DNA of 64,000 nt from Apiospora phragmitis (lineage: Eukaryota; Ascomycota; Sordariomycetes; Amphisphaeriales; Apiosporaceae), in contig JAQQWL010000006.1 of NCBI GenBank assembly GCA_038363925.1, positions 3,638,501 through 3,702,500 on the forward strand, read 5' to 3'. The notes under the pieces are model-generated. The model was not told the origin of the DNA. It saw only the letters and a program-made list of their open reading frames with translations, and did no database searches. Both the position numbers and the translations under genes were made by a program. Each line of letters starts with the position of its first letter. Position 1 is the stretch's first letter. Of the stretch, positions 35,650-48,300 are shown in pieces.

Positions 35650-38081
35650 TTAAAGCCATTCGATGCCCTTTGTAATAGCAGACTCCTCGATTTTGCGGCC
35701 ATCTTCGCACTTGGACCACGATCCGCTGAGGACTTCTGCTCCCTGAAGGTCGGCATTTGCGCCTAGCGTAAGTTGCCCCACGCTCTTGCCATCCTTGTCC
35801 CTCAGACGCGCACTCGCGCCTTTTCTTGCCTGATACAAGCAAACCTCAACTTCTTCCGCGTAATTGTAGACTGCGCCCTTGGTTCCTTCCTTACCCAGCA
35901 CCAGCAAGGTGTTCTCGCGAACATACAGGGGCAAGCTGCCGAACCTGTGTTTCTCCTTGAACCAACTCGGGCCGTTTCGGGTTTTGTTCGTGAAGAAGCA
36001 CGTCCATGTCCCTTTGGGCAGGTAGAACTCGACTTCCCCAGCTTCGTCGAAGACGGGTGCGGCAAGTAGGCTATCCCCGATCATGAATTGACGGTCTAGG
36101 TACCACGACGTGGGATCCTCGGGGAACTCGATGCACATGGCGCGAAGTGACAGCGGCAGGCCCGCCTCGATGGCTACCGCCGCCTGCGCGAACAGGTAGG
36201 GCATGAGCCGGGTCTTGAGGGCGGTCCACTTGGCCAAGGTGCGGGAGCAGCCCTCCTCCGTCTCGTCGTCGTCGTCAATGGTCCAGGGTACGCGGTACGA
36301 GCTGGACCCGTGCAGGCGGCTGTGACTGCAGAGCAGGCCGAAGGCGACCCAGCGCTTGTAGATCCACGGCGCGGGCCGGCCCTCGAACCCGCCGATGTCG
36401 ACGGACCAGAAGGCGAACCCGGACAGGCCCAGCGAGATGCCCCCGCGCACCGACTCGGCCATGGCCTCGGCCGTCGACTCACAGTCGCCGCCCCACTGCA
36501 GGGGGAACCGCTGGGTGCCGGCGCAGGCCGCGCGCGCGAACAGCACGGCCTCGCCGGGCCCGAAGCGCCGCTGCAGCGCCTCGTACACGACCTGGTTGTA
36601 CATGAAGGCGTAGTAGTTGTGCATCTTCTCCGGGTCGGCGGCGCGGTCGTGCCACGCGACGTCGCGCGAGGGGATCCGCTCGCCGAAGTCGGTCTTGATG
36701 GCGTCGACGCCCACGTCGAAGAGCTTCTCGAGGCACTCGGCGTACCAGGCCGCCGCGGCCGGGTTCGTGAAGTCCACCAGGCCCATGCCCGCCTGCCACA
36801 GGTCCCACTGCCACACGCCCTCGCCGTCCTTGCGCTTGAGCAGGTAGCCCTTCTCCGCGGCATGGGCAAAGGCGGCGCCGTGCTGCGCGATGTAAGGGTT
36901 GATCCACACGCAGACTTTGCGCACGAGGCCCGACGCCTTGAGGCGGGCGATCTGCGCCTTGGGGTCGGGGAACTTGTCGGCGTCGAAGCCGAAGTCGGTC
37001 CACGCGAAGGCCTTCATCCAGAAGCAGTCGTAATGGAAAACGTCGACCTGGGTGTCGCGCGCCCGCATGCCCTCGAGGAAGCCGCTGACGGTGTCCTCGT
37101 CGTAGCTGGTGGTGAAGCTGGTGCTGAGCCACAGGCCGAAGCTCCAGCTGGGCACGTCGCCGGGGCGGCCCGTCAGGACCGAGTACCGCCGCAGCACCTC
37201 CTTGGGCGTGGGGCCGTAGATGAGGTACCACTTGAGGCGCTGACCCTCGAGGCTCGTCTGCACGCGCGACGTGCGCTCGCTGCCGACCTCGAGCTCGACG
37301 CGGCCGGCGTGGTCGACGAAGACGCCGTAGCCGCGCGAGCTCAGCCAGAAGGACACGTTCTTGTAGGCCTGGTCGCTCGAGGTGCCGCCGTCGGCGTTCC
37401 ACAGCGTCACCGACTGGCCGACCTTGTTGAAGGCGCCGAAGCGCTCCCCGAGCCCGTGCACCGTCTCGCCCACGCCCAGCGTCGTCTGCGTGAACATGTA
37501 GTGCTGCCGGTCGCGCATGTCGGCCGTCTGCATCGGGCTCGTCGGCGCCGGGCTGTAGGCCAGGCCGACGCTGCGGGCCTGCAGTGAGGTCAGCGACTTG
37601 GTGCTGGGGTCATCGGTGCCGTGGAACCGGATGTCGAAGATGTTGTGGTGGTCCGGGTGGATCGTGGCCGACAGCGCTCCCGAGCTTAGCGTAGTCCCCT
37701 TGTCGGACTTGCTCACCACGCCCGACACCGGCGGCCGGCCGTCGGGGTATAAGTCGAAGTGCGGGCCCTTGTTGGCGGCGCCGGCCCAGTGCGTGACTTC
37801 GACAGAGATAACGCCGTCGAAGGCAGCTTCTATATCCTGACGCCGGGTGTTAGAATTCCATCGATGTACGTGGACAGGCTGCTCATCAGGCATACCCATC
37901 ATCAAGAAAAACGTACGATAGTTATGGCACTCCTGTTCAGTGTATCTCCCCGAGACTTGATTTTCCCAGTTGGACATAAGAGACTCAGGCCGTTCTTCTT
38001 CTCGGCGATCTCGTAGATGTCCTCGGCATACTCGACGTATTTGTCGTCGGCGACGAGCCACATTCCATCACGGAACTTCAT
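35650..38081 (-). CDS. GH31 alpha-xylosidase (YicI-like), cytosolic
   Basis: Exons complement(35650..37836, 37917..38081); 783 aa, frame intact. The true N-terminus is in the first exon (MKFRDGMWLVADDKYVEYAE); an 80-nt phase-0 intron (GTACGT...GTCAG) joins NRSAITI to DIEAAFDG. A GH31 catalytic barrel is clear: VFHYDCFWMKAFAWTDFGFD, the nucleophile region IKTDFGERIP, acid/base region QWGGDCESTAEAM, and GFAFWSVDIGGFEG. KTDFGE is the form seen in alpha-xylosidases of the YicI group rather than the WNDMNE of maltase types. There is no signal peptide, so it should act inside the cell on imported alpha-1,6-xylosyl oligosaccharides (isoprimeverose or xyloglucan fragments; substrate inferred). Divergent from the secreted GH3 gene 0.8 kb away. 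Confidence 0.9.
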
Positions 38082-38869
38082 CTTCAGTGGCTCTTACAAG
38101 AATGCTATGGATGATGTGGCAATGTAGAGATGACAATGCTGAGCACCAGGACCAAGCATCAATCGTCTCCCCGACTTTATCCCCAAGACCCCATTCCCCA
38201 TACATTCATATCGTCCCCATGGACCATTTCGGATCGCGGGCCGATGGGGCGTTTTCTGGCCACTTATGGGGAGACATCATGGCCTGAATCCGCTGGGCCT
38301 GCAGTAATAGCATATCCACGCATTGGTGTTTATTGGATTGCGGGGAGTATCGGAATCCAATGTGAGAATGTGCATGTCCATCAAGTCGGTTGTCGGCTGA
38401 AATGTGTCCGTTTGGACATGCTCTCAGTCTGCATGCCGCTATTCCACCAATGGGAACAACTCCAGGGGACATCCTTCCCTTTACCGGGTTTACCCCCCAT
38501 CATGTTCTCCAAATTTGCGGCTTGGATTCACCTCTCGCAACTATCAACAATGACGCCTGAGAGTATAAGCTCCACTATCTGACGAGCAGCGCAAGTACCA
38601 CACTGAGTCCTGGAAGGGGATTACCCGCCAAGGTCACCATTATGGCGTCTTCGGCTGTATCCTCGGTGGAGAATCCAAGGGCTTGGTTTCCATCATACTG
38701 CCAAGTACATGACTTGCTTAAGCAGTTATTCCCTGAACATGCTTAGACGAGGTTGTGGCCAAAGTTGTATTTGATCCGGTTCTTAGTATAAGGCTAGGAC
38801 TGTTGCCCTTCAATACGATGCAAGAAGCAAATTAGTTGTCGCCGGCCTCTCCTCTAGGAGTATACAACA
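38082..38869. other. Divergent promoter region of the GH31/GH3 pair
   Basis: 788 bp between the start codons of two divergently transcribed glycoside hydrolase genes. No supported frame inside. Co-regulation is inferred from the arrangement. Confidence 0.5.
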
Positions 38870-41844
38870 ATGCTGTTATCATACTTCTCCTTTTCGCCAC
38901 GTTGCTGCCTGCCTCTGTGCAAGCAGCGGACGACGCTGTTACGGGCCAGCCTTTATGTAAGGACCCCAAAGCGTCCGTTGAAGCTCGCGTTGAAGATATC
39001 TTGTCGCGCATGACCATCGAGGAGAAGACGTCCCAACTCGTACAGGGCGATCTCCGTAACTGGCTCAATGTGACAGACGGCACCTTGAACACGACGGGGT
39101 TGGAGTGGAGCATGAAGTACCGCGGCGGCTCCTATTACATCTACGCCGAGGGTCCCAACTCTTGGAAGTACGTCAACGACGGCGTGAAGATCGCCCAGGA
39201 CTACCTGATGCACAACACGACTTTGGGCATACCGGCCTGGGTGCAGGGCGAGTCGATCCATGGCTTCCTCCTCCCCAACGCGACCATCTTTAACTCCCCC
39301 ATCGGCTACGCTTGCTCCTGGAACCCCGAGCTGGTCGAGAAGATGGCCGTGGCCACGGCCAAGGAGGCTCTCGCACTCGGCGTGAACAATCTCTTTGCGC
39401 CCTTGGCGGACCTCGCCCGTGAGCTGCGTTTTGGTCGCGTCGAAGAGACTTTTGGGGAGGACCCCTTTTTGTAAGCCTCCTCTTTCCTCGTGACTAATTG
39501 ATTGCCTAGACTTGTTGTGCACGTTAGACTGAGCTGGACTAATCAACGGCCAGAACTGGTGAGATGGCCTACCACTATGTGAAGGGTCTCCAAGCCAGTA
39601 ATGTGTCGGCCATGGTGAAGCATTATGTAAGTACAAACATGTCACCAATTGTATGCCATGAATGACGGCTGATCATGACAAAGGCTGCATTTGCCTCTCC
39701 CGAACAAGGCCTCAACACAGGACCCGTACACGGGGGCCGAAGGGAGCTCTTGACGACCTACCTCCCTCCCTTCAAGCGAGCCATCATTGATGGAGGCGCT
39801 CACTCTATCATGTCTGCTTATAGCGCTTACGACGGGGTGCCCGCTGTGGCCGACAAGTACATGCTCACTGACATCCTTAGGGATTCCTGGGGCTATAAGT
39901 ATTTTGTAAGTTTCAAGCGCCAAATAAGAAACCTCGGTTTTTTCAACTGAGAACCCGCAGGTTATGAGCGATGCAGGTGCAACTGATCGCCTCTGCAACG
40001 AGTTTGCCATGTGTGAAAATGACCCTATTGACTCCGAAGCTGTGGTTAACTATGTAAAGCCCCTCGCACGATTCGAGTAACTTCTCAGCTTCAGTTTCAA
40101 GCTGACCGTTTTCTGAATCTAGGCTTTGCCCGCCGGGAATGATATCGAGATGGGCGGAGGCTCGTACAACTTCGAGAAGATACCGCAGATGGTGGAGTCC
40201 GGCAAGCTATCTATTGATGTTGTCGACGAGGCGGTAAGACGCACGCTCCGAGCCAAGTTCGCGGCTGGCCTCTTCGAGAACCCCTATCTTGGCGTCCCCG
40301 ACGAGGAGCAAGCGAAGCACATCCATACAGATCAGACGGTGGAGCTTGCCAGACAGCTTGACGCAGAGTCCATTGTACTTCTCGAGAACCATGAGAACGT
40401 CTTGCCGCTAAGGAAAGACGCAAAGATCGCCGTAATCGGCCCCATGGCACATGGCCTGATGAATGTGCGGAAAAGCCACCCCTTTTATTTGAAGGACAGA
40501 AATCAGGCTAATGTGAATTCAGTATGGTGATTACACGGCAGCCGAGTCGGCCAGTCGGGGAGTGACCCCTTTTGACGGCATCCGCGCCGCCAGCAGCGGC
40601 CAAGTCACCTATGCAGAGGGCTGCGAGAGGTGGTCGAGCGACCGCACCGGCTTCGCGTCGGCCGTCTCTACCGCCATGGCCGCCGACGTCGCCGTCGTGG
40701 TCGTGGGCACGTGGTCGCGGGACCAGCGCGAGCTGTGGGCGGGCCTCAACGCCACCACGGGCGAGCACGTCGACGCGCACAACCTCGACCTCGTGGGGGC
40801 CATGCCGCACCTCGTCCGGGCCGTTCTCGACACGGGCCGGCCGACCGTCGTCGTCTTCAGCTCCGGCAAGCCCGTGACGGAGCCGTGGATCTCGGACCGC
40901 GCCGCCGCGCTGGTCCAGCAGTTCTACCCTTCGGAGCAGGGGGGCGCCGCGCTGGCCGATGTGCTCTTCGGCGATGTGAACCCGTCGGGGAGGCTCGCGG
41001 TCGGGTTCCCGTATGATGTCGGGACTACGCCCGCCTACTATGATTACCTCAACTCGGGCCGGATGAGCACGAGCCCGGATCCGGGCGCGGCGTACGAGAA
41101 CGGGACTATGAAGTAGGCCTTGAAGCTTTCCGTTTCGTATAAAGCAGGGGCGATGACTGATACAGTGTTACAGGTTTGGACATGCCTATGTCTTACAGAC
41201 ACCAGAGCCCCTTTACGAGGTAAGAGGCAGGCAACCCAGATGCACGCTGACGTTAATGGCTAACACCTTAATAGTTCGGCTACGGGCTCTCGTTCAGGTA
41301 AGAATGACGACTGCTTATCATAACCCGCAACCTCCCCTCTCCGTTCTTCCCTTTTAGTCTCTCACTATATCTAGAATCAGTCCGAGTTTTTCTACCTTCA
41401 CCGCCAGAACTAACCCAAACGTGCCACACACACAGTACATTCAAGTACAGCAACCTGAAGCTTTCCCAGACCACCGCGACAGCCGCCGACACCATCGCCG
41501 TCTCCGTGGACGTGACCAACGAGTCGGCCCGCGACGGCGCCGAGGTCGTCCAGCTCTACGTCAAGGACGTCATCAGCAGCGTCGCCGTCCCGAACCTGCA
41601 GCTGCGCGGGTTCGCCAAGGTGCCCATCGCGGCGGGCGCCACGGAGTCGGTGGAGATGCGGCTCAAAGTGCAAGACCTGGGGCTGTGGGATATCGGCATG
41701 AAATACGTGGTGGAGCCGGGCGAGTTCAAAGTGAGTATATAGACTACGCCGTGCCTGTTGTGGGTATAGCTAACATTCACGTAGGTGTTCGTGGGTAGCT
41801 CGAGTAAAGACTTCAGGGCAAATGCGACGTTCACGGTAGGATAG
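38870..41844 (+). CDS. Secreted GH3 beta-glycosidase with C-terminal fibronectin III-like domain
   Basis: Ten exons: 38870..39470, 39554..39626, 39684..39905, 39961..40053, 40123..40464, 40523..41112, 41174..41219, 41275..41297, 41436..41730, 41785..41844; about 781 aa. The signal peptide core is VIILLLFATLLPASVQA. GH3 domain 1 carries PLCKDPKASVEARVEDILSR, GIPAWVQGESIHG, APLADLAREL, MVKHYAAF, and the nucleophile-type motif FVMSDAGATD. Domain 2 has SIVLLENHENVLPLRK, VAVVVVGTWSRD and SGRLAVGFPYDVG. The C-terminal FnIII-like domain follows FGYGLSFSTFKYSNL. It is probably an extracellular beta-glucosidase or beta-xylosidase; I cannot choose between them. The frame that carries the signal peptide has no ATG. 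The ATG at 38870 joins it only if one base is missing at about 38875; with that base the length divides by three. Confidence 0.85.
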
Positions 41845-42379
41845 GGTAAGCACTTTCAAGATACATCATAACACGTAGGACATCGATACAATTCACGATC
41901 TAAGGCCACGACGGGTTATCTAGAACTATACAATTGAATAAAGACCGGCCTGATTAGTGGTAACCAGACGGGACAAATATGTTACGTAAGGTACATGTAT
42001 ATATATGATATAATACAGTATGTTATGGTGCTACATATCTAAAAGCCCATAGCTCTGCTCTGTAACCTTTTGATTTCCCAAAGTTGAATAAGAATGACCG
42101 TAAAACACACCAGAATTTCAATGGCAATGCTATGCTATGCTACGCCGCCGCCGCTCCCAAGTTCCATATGCCGTGGGTAAGGTGGTGGGTAGTTTAAAGG
42201 TACGTGCTCATTAGATATATACAAAATATAGGGGTGGATTGCTTTTGTTCGCAAGAGAATGGTAAAGAGGGAATCTAGTGATGAATTCGTACGTGATAGT
42301 ATATATCTATACGTCGTCCATCATCTATCTAGTACGAGGGAGGGAGAGAAAAGAGGAAAAAATGACGGAAGGTAGATTC
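41845..42379. other. Convergent intergenic region
   Basis: 3' flanks of the GH3 gene (+) and the giant membrane-protein gene (-). A/T-rich, with a short TGCTA repeat at about 42127-42140. Nothing else seen. Confidence 0.5.
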
Positions 42380-45300
42380 TTAGTATCTCAGCTGAATCTT
42401 GGAGGTATGCTGGTGAGCTCCTTCGAGCCAGTTCCTGTTGTTGGATCCGGTTTGCGCGGCGCGTTGCCACATGCCCTGACCACCAAAGTCGGCGCTAACC
42501 TCGATAGCGGCCGAGGGCTTGCTGGTCTTGCGTTGCGGGCGATCGCTCATAGACATCTGGACGCTAGGGAGGCTGGGGGTCGCAGTGCGGCGGACAGGAG
42601 TCCACATCATTCCCTGAGAAGCCTGGCTTGTGGCTTGAGCGGGCTTCGACCAGAGCATCGACTGCTTGAGCTGCGGCGCGGCCTGAGGAGCAAGCGCAGC
42701 GGCGGGCTTGGGCATAACGGACATTCTCGGCATCGGTACCACCAACACGGGCCGAGCCGACTCGTTGAGGAATGAGATGCGGCCGGCCAAGGCAGCAACC
42801 TTGCCGCCGCGGCTGAGGGGTCGCGGTGGTGTGAACGGACGTGCCTGGGGCTTCTCCTGCTTCTGCTGGACCAACCGGGGCATAGCGGGGTGCGCCGTCT
42901 CGGAAGTAGTGCTTGTGGCCGATCCGAAGAAGACCGGGTGCTTGGAGGCAGCGTCGTAGGTGTACCCGATAGCGGCAGGGTGGACGTCCTGAGCATTGGT
43001 CAAGAGAGAGGAGGCCATGAAGACGGGGTGGCGCTTCGACGAGTCAAAGGCGGCGTGGCGCTTGGATTGGGCAATGGCCTCTCGTAGCTCGTCCCCCCAC
43101 TGAGAGTACGGAACCTGTCCTCTCGAGAACCTCTTGTCGGGGTAGCTGGCAGCGATAGCCTGGGCGAGGGCCTGTGACCATTGCCTGGGAGAGGAGTTGC
43201 TTCTCTTGACTCTCGTGGTGGGTCCGCTAGCCTTGATGGCTGCCTGAAGAGCTTCGTCCCACTGGGACTCGGAGGCATGGACGAGAGCGAACCGGGTGTT
43301 GGGGTAGCTGGCAGCGATGGCTTCCGAAAGAGCTGCATCCCAGTTGCCGCGGAAAGCGACAGGCTGTCGATATTGATGTCGGGTAGCGGTATGGGCCGGC
43401 TTGACAGGTGCAACAAAATCCAAGTTCTTGATGACAATTTCCTCGTCGAGGTTCTTGATAGGCAAAGGCTCGTCCAGGCGCAATTCTTCATCCAAGTTCT
43501 TCACAACGAACTCTTCGGGGGACTCGGGAACCTCGGGAACCTTGGGGAGTTCAGGCTGCTCGGGGAGGTTGGGGACATCCGACTCCGACTTCTTCTTGCG
43601 TCCGAACCAGCCGCGGAGGCTGAACCCGCTTCGCGTAGACTCGGCGACGGAGGGCGCAGTAGAGGCCTTGGTAGCGGTAGTGTGGACAGAGGAAGTATCA
43701 GTGGTAGGAGAAGACACTGTGGAGCTGGTTGATGCGACAGAGAGCAGCGAGGGGCTTCGGGGCCGGATGGTGGAGATGGTAATCCAGTCATGCTCAACAA
43801 CGGTGGTAGCACTGGGGCTCCACATGCGGCTAGACTCAATGGTTGGAACGGCAGTGGTGATCTGTCGAGGCTTCCTGGTCATGTGCAGCGCAGCTGGCTC
43901 TGCGTCCGTGGTCCGGTAGACTGTTCGCTCCGAATCAAGCTTGAAAAGGCCAGCCGAGGAGGCAGGAAGGGATGCGGGTGCGGGGAGAGAAGCAAACCCA
44001 GAGGGCAGGGCCCACAGACCCTCGTCACCGGAACCCTCCGTTGCTCGTGGAGCAACCCACAGCTGCTGAGAAGTCAACTGCGGGACAGGCTCTTGGGATG
44101 CTCGGGGCTTTGTTGTCATAGAAATCGCGGCAGGCAGCTTGGAGGTTCGGCGATAGTCAGCCCTGGGGGCGCTGGCATCGAACAGACCCTCGGTCTCAGA
44201 AGAGGCGATGGTAGCGGCGGGCTGGTCCCAGAGCGAGGCAGTGATTTGTCGAGCTTCGGGCTTAGCGACGGGGGCAGCGACGGGGCCAGCGGCAAACACC
44301 GGGATGAGGGAAAGCAGGGCGACACTTTCGGCGGACTCGGACCACAACAATCCAGTCGAGCTAGCGAAGTCGACCTCCTGCGGCATCCAAAGGTTGTAGC
44401 TCTCGATTGAAGGCATCTCCTCAAAGCGAGGCTGAGGTCGAGCCGTCGCCATCTGCTGCGGGATGTAGCTTTGCCAAACAGCAGCATCCGGCTGTGAGAG
44501 GCCAAATGTCTGCTGCTTCTGCACTGAAGGCTTGCTCCACATCATTGACTTAGGAGTGCTCTCGGTTTCCAACGACCAGAGTTTGGTGCTTTGGATCGGC
44601 TGAATCTCCCCTCTTCTTGACTGAGTTCGGGTCATACCAATATTAGAGGGAATGTAGGATGTCCAGGCAGCAGTATTCGGCTGCGGGGAGACCGAATGTT
44701 TGCTTCCTCTGCACTGAAGGTTTGCTCCACATCATCGTCTTCTTGGGAGTGCTCTCGGTCTCCAAAGACCAGAGTTTGGTGCTTTGGATCGGCCGAATCT
44801 CCTCTTTCCTTGACTGAGCTCGAACCATACCAACATCAGAGGGAATGTAGGACGCCCAGGCCGAAGCAACAGGCTGCGGCAGGCCATAAGCGGGCGGCGC
44901 GCTCGATGCAGAGGGCGTCCACAACGCATCAACAGCCTCTGCTGGGACTTCTTGGGCCATAGAAGCCACGGGAGCCTTGCGAGCCAAGGGGGCCAAGGGA
45001 GCCACAGGGGATACAGGGGATACAGGAGCGACTGGCGGCGACACACTGCGCGGCTGAGTGATATTCCTCACCTTGAAGACTGGGGCCCACAAGTAGTCAT
45101 CCATCTGGAAGTCCATATCCTGCTCCGAAGACCAAAGTTCAGTGCTCTCAAGGGGAGTAGCATCCTCGAATCTCGGCGGGTTTCTCTTTGGCTCGGACTC
45201 GGCAGGGGAGATAGCTTGCCCATACGGATTGGGCTGGTTGAGGAAGACCGTACGAAGGCACTGTCTTCTCGGTAGTTGGGGTCCAAGTGGTAGCCTTCGC

Positions 45301-48300
45301 CTTCAAGGGCTGCGCAGGCGCCGCCCCAGAGGCTCTCGCTCTCGATAGGGGCAAGCTCGACGGTCCTGGGCTGGGGCCTGAGGATATCTGACTCGTCGGA
45401 CATGTAGCTCGCCCAGGTGTCTCGGTCTGGCTGAGGGAGGCCGAGTTGACGCTGTGTTGAATCAGGAGCCTGAGGCGCCCACAGATCTTGAGCATAAGAC
45501 GTAGGCTCCATGGCTTGAGCAACGGGCTCGGAATCGTCGGGAACCGCATCCATACCGGAGTACTCTTCGCCATAAACGCGCTCAAAGTCTGGCGACATCT
45601 CGGATTCGTATTCGTCAAGAGAAGTCCCGCCCATGGTCGGCAGGGTCAAACTGTCTCTTCCCGGCAATCCCTCGTCGGTCTTGAGAAGGCTGGCGATCTC
45701 CCAAAGCGTCGTCTCATCAAAGTCATCTCCGCTATCGTAGAAATCGTCATCTAAGTTATCTCCCGAATCTTCCTCATCGTAATCATCGAAGAATGACGAG
45801 GAGTATCCGGTCTCCTCGCTCTCCTGGACTTCCTCTGCCCGCGCCACTATGGCGGCACTAAGGCGCCCATCTCCAGAGCTCATCGTACCAGGCATGCTGC
45901 GAGGGCCCCCAGAGGCCATTGTCCCTGGCATGGCCATGAACATGCGAGGCTGCACCTGAGGAACCACGGGGATTGTGGCATTATCACTCTTCTGGCCCCA
46001 CGGAAATTGGAAGATTCCCAGTGTGCCTCGCTTCTCTGGGAGGGGCTTAGGGCTTTCGATGATGTCGGGCAGTGCGGTGATGCGCTTGGTCTTTCTGGGC
46101 GGTCGCTGAGTGGTTGGACGCACCATGATCTTCCGGGGAACTGAGCGTTCTTTGGGGACTGCTTTCGTCCAAAGTCCAGCTGTTCTGGTGGATCGTGACT
46201 CCATGGGCTTCTGCCACAGGCTAGAACTCTCAATTATCAAGGGCTCAGAGGTCTTGCGGAGAGCCGGTCGAACTGTCAAGCCAGGTAGTTCGGGGAACGG
46301 CCTGACGTCCTTGGGGAGGGGCGACATCCACAGTTGGTTTGAGGAGTGTTCTGGCTGCTGCGGGGTGAGAGACCACAGGTAGTTGACTTCCAGTGCGGGC
46401 TGTACGGGCTGTTTGGCCAGGTTTCGGAGGAGGCTCTCAGACTCAGACTCGGACTCGTCAGTTTCCGGAGGCGTCGGACTGCCTAGGTCAGCTGATTGAG
46501 AAACAGACAAGAAGTTCAGGTTGTTGCGCTTCTGGAGCAAGTCATTGGCATGTTCCATATACTGGGTTTGGGCCTCCGCAAGACGAACTTGCCAGACAGT
46601 AGATTTGCGGCTATCCGAGCTTCCTGATGACGGCCTTTCTGCGCTCTGCTCTCGTGAACGTGAGCTAGATACGCTAGCCATACGTGTTCGCCTCGATGCC
46701 CGGCGGTCGGCGATAATGGACCTTGTGGAGGTCGGTCGGGAAATACTGCCGTCGGAGATAGATTCGGTGCCGGACTCCTTGATAGGGGAATCTTGCGTCG
46801 TTGAAACAGAGTCACGGTTGATGTTGTTTTGCAAGGAATGCCACCTGTTCTCCTGCATGCCCATTTCTTGCTCAAGGTTTTCCAGCAATGCTATCCTTCT
46901 CCCGTGCTCTCGACCGAGTCTCGGTTGGGTTGCTCGAACTTCTTCAGCTGCGCCTGGATAACCTGGATTGCCGCCTCGGGTGACTCGAGCGGAGAAGGCT
47001 CGGGCGCCGGTATCATGACGGCCTTCTTCTTGCCAACGCCATTGAGGAGTAGAGGAGGCGGTGGGGGCATCATTCTCGAGCGCACCTTATCCTTTCTCTC
47101 GGAAAATGACAGGCACTCATCGCCAACGCGTCGATGCCATTGACCTGAGCGAGGCTCTTCAACCTTTGGGGCATCAACCACTGGAGCATCAGGCAGAGAC
47201 TTATCGTCGTCATCTTCGAGGAAAAACGATTGACGATTGTCCGCAGAACCTTCCGGAGCCGTGTCAAGCATAACGGTCATGACTTCTCCACCTGTACCGC
47301 TGATGGCTGAAGGGACGGGAGGACGTCCTTGGTTCTTGATGTATGTCTCTCGAGGGCAAACTCGGGCCTTCTGAACATCAATTGGAGCGACTGGGGAATG
47401 GACCGAGCCCCAGTTTGTACTGAACTGGGTCTTGGCTTCACTGGCCCCGGAAGCCCTGGAGAACTTGACAGCTGGAAGAACAGGCGATGACGAACGTTTG
47501 GTGCCATCTCGGACGCTGTTTTGCGTGTAACGCTGATTTTCATGATCATCTTCTCCAAGGATACTCTGCGTTCGAATGCTACTCCTATCCGCGGTCGTCC
47601 CTGTGCGACGCTTTTCCTCATCAACCTTTATTCCTGCGTCCAAGTTGGCTTCCTCTTTCGGCGATGTTTTGGCATTACGGAAAGCATATGGCAGTGGGGG
47701 CAACGACGGGACCGAATATTTCCGTTTCATGTCGCTCGGCGCCTCGGCGGGGCTTGTTGTGGCGGATGGGGGGTAAAGTAACGCCATTTTCTCGTTGAAA
47801 GTCATACTTCTGGTGCCATTAGGATGAGGCCGCTGTATGCTTCCGGCACTCTTGGGTGGTGGCGGCAAAGGTGGCAACTGAGTCGGGCTGCCGGGCACCG
47901 ACTGCAATATCGATTTGCGGCTCGCAGTCGAGCCACCAGATTTAGACCGCCTATGCATCGGTTCCGAAGGGAAAACTTGTCGGTCTGTGTCCGACATTCT
48001 CCGGATCGGACGCGGTCGGTCGAGTATCGACATGCTCGACTCTGGCGAGTCAGGAGGCCCATTGGGCGTCTTGCTGGCGCCTTGAATGATATCATTCACG
48101 TAGTCCGGGTCATCATATATGATGCTGTTGATGAACATCACTGTCTCCTGCCTTTCCTGGCCTTTTTCTTTTTCATCCTTATCCTCTTCCGACACCCTCC
48201 GCGTTGATCGAGCTCGTGGGTTTGACGGTAGGCCGGTAGTGGGTCGACGTTGCAGCGGTGTTTTCACTGGCTCGGGTGCCTTCTCCTCCTCTACAGGTGG

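Noticed and set aside
36310..37587. 425-residue open frame on the + strand across the GH31 gene
   Set aside because: It is the reverse complement of a GC-rich conserved enzyme; composition is Ala/Val/Gly/Leu/Arg-biased with no domain.
37837..38061. Alternative GH31 N-terminus reading straight through from 38061
   Set aside because: Gives an Arg-rich start with no family likeness; the spliced start at 38081 gives the usual MKFRDGMW N-terminus and a clean GT-AG intron.
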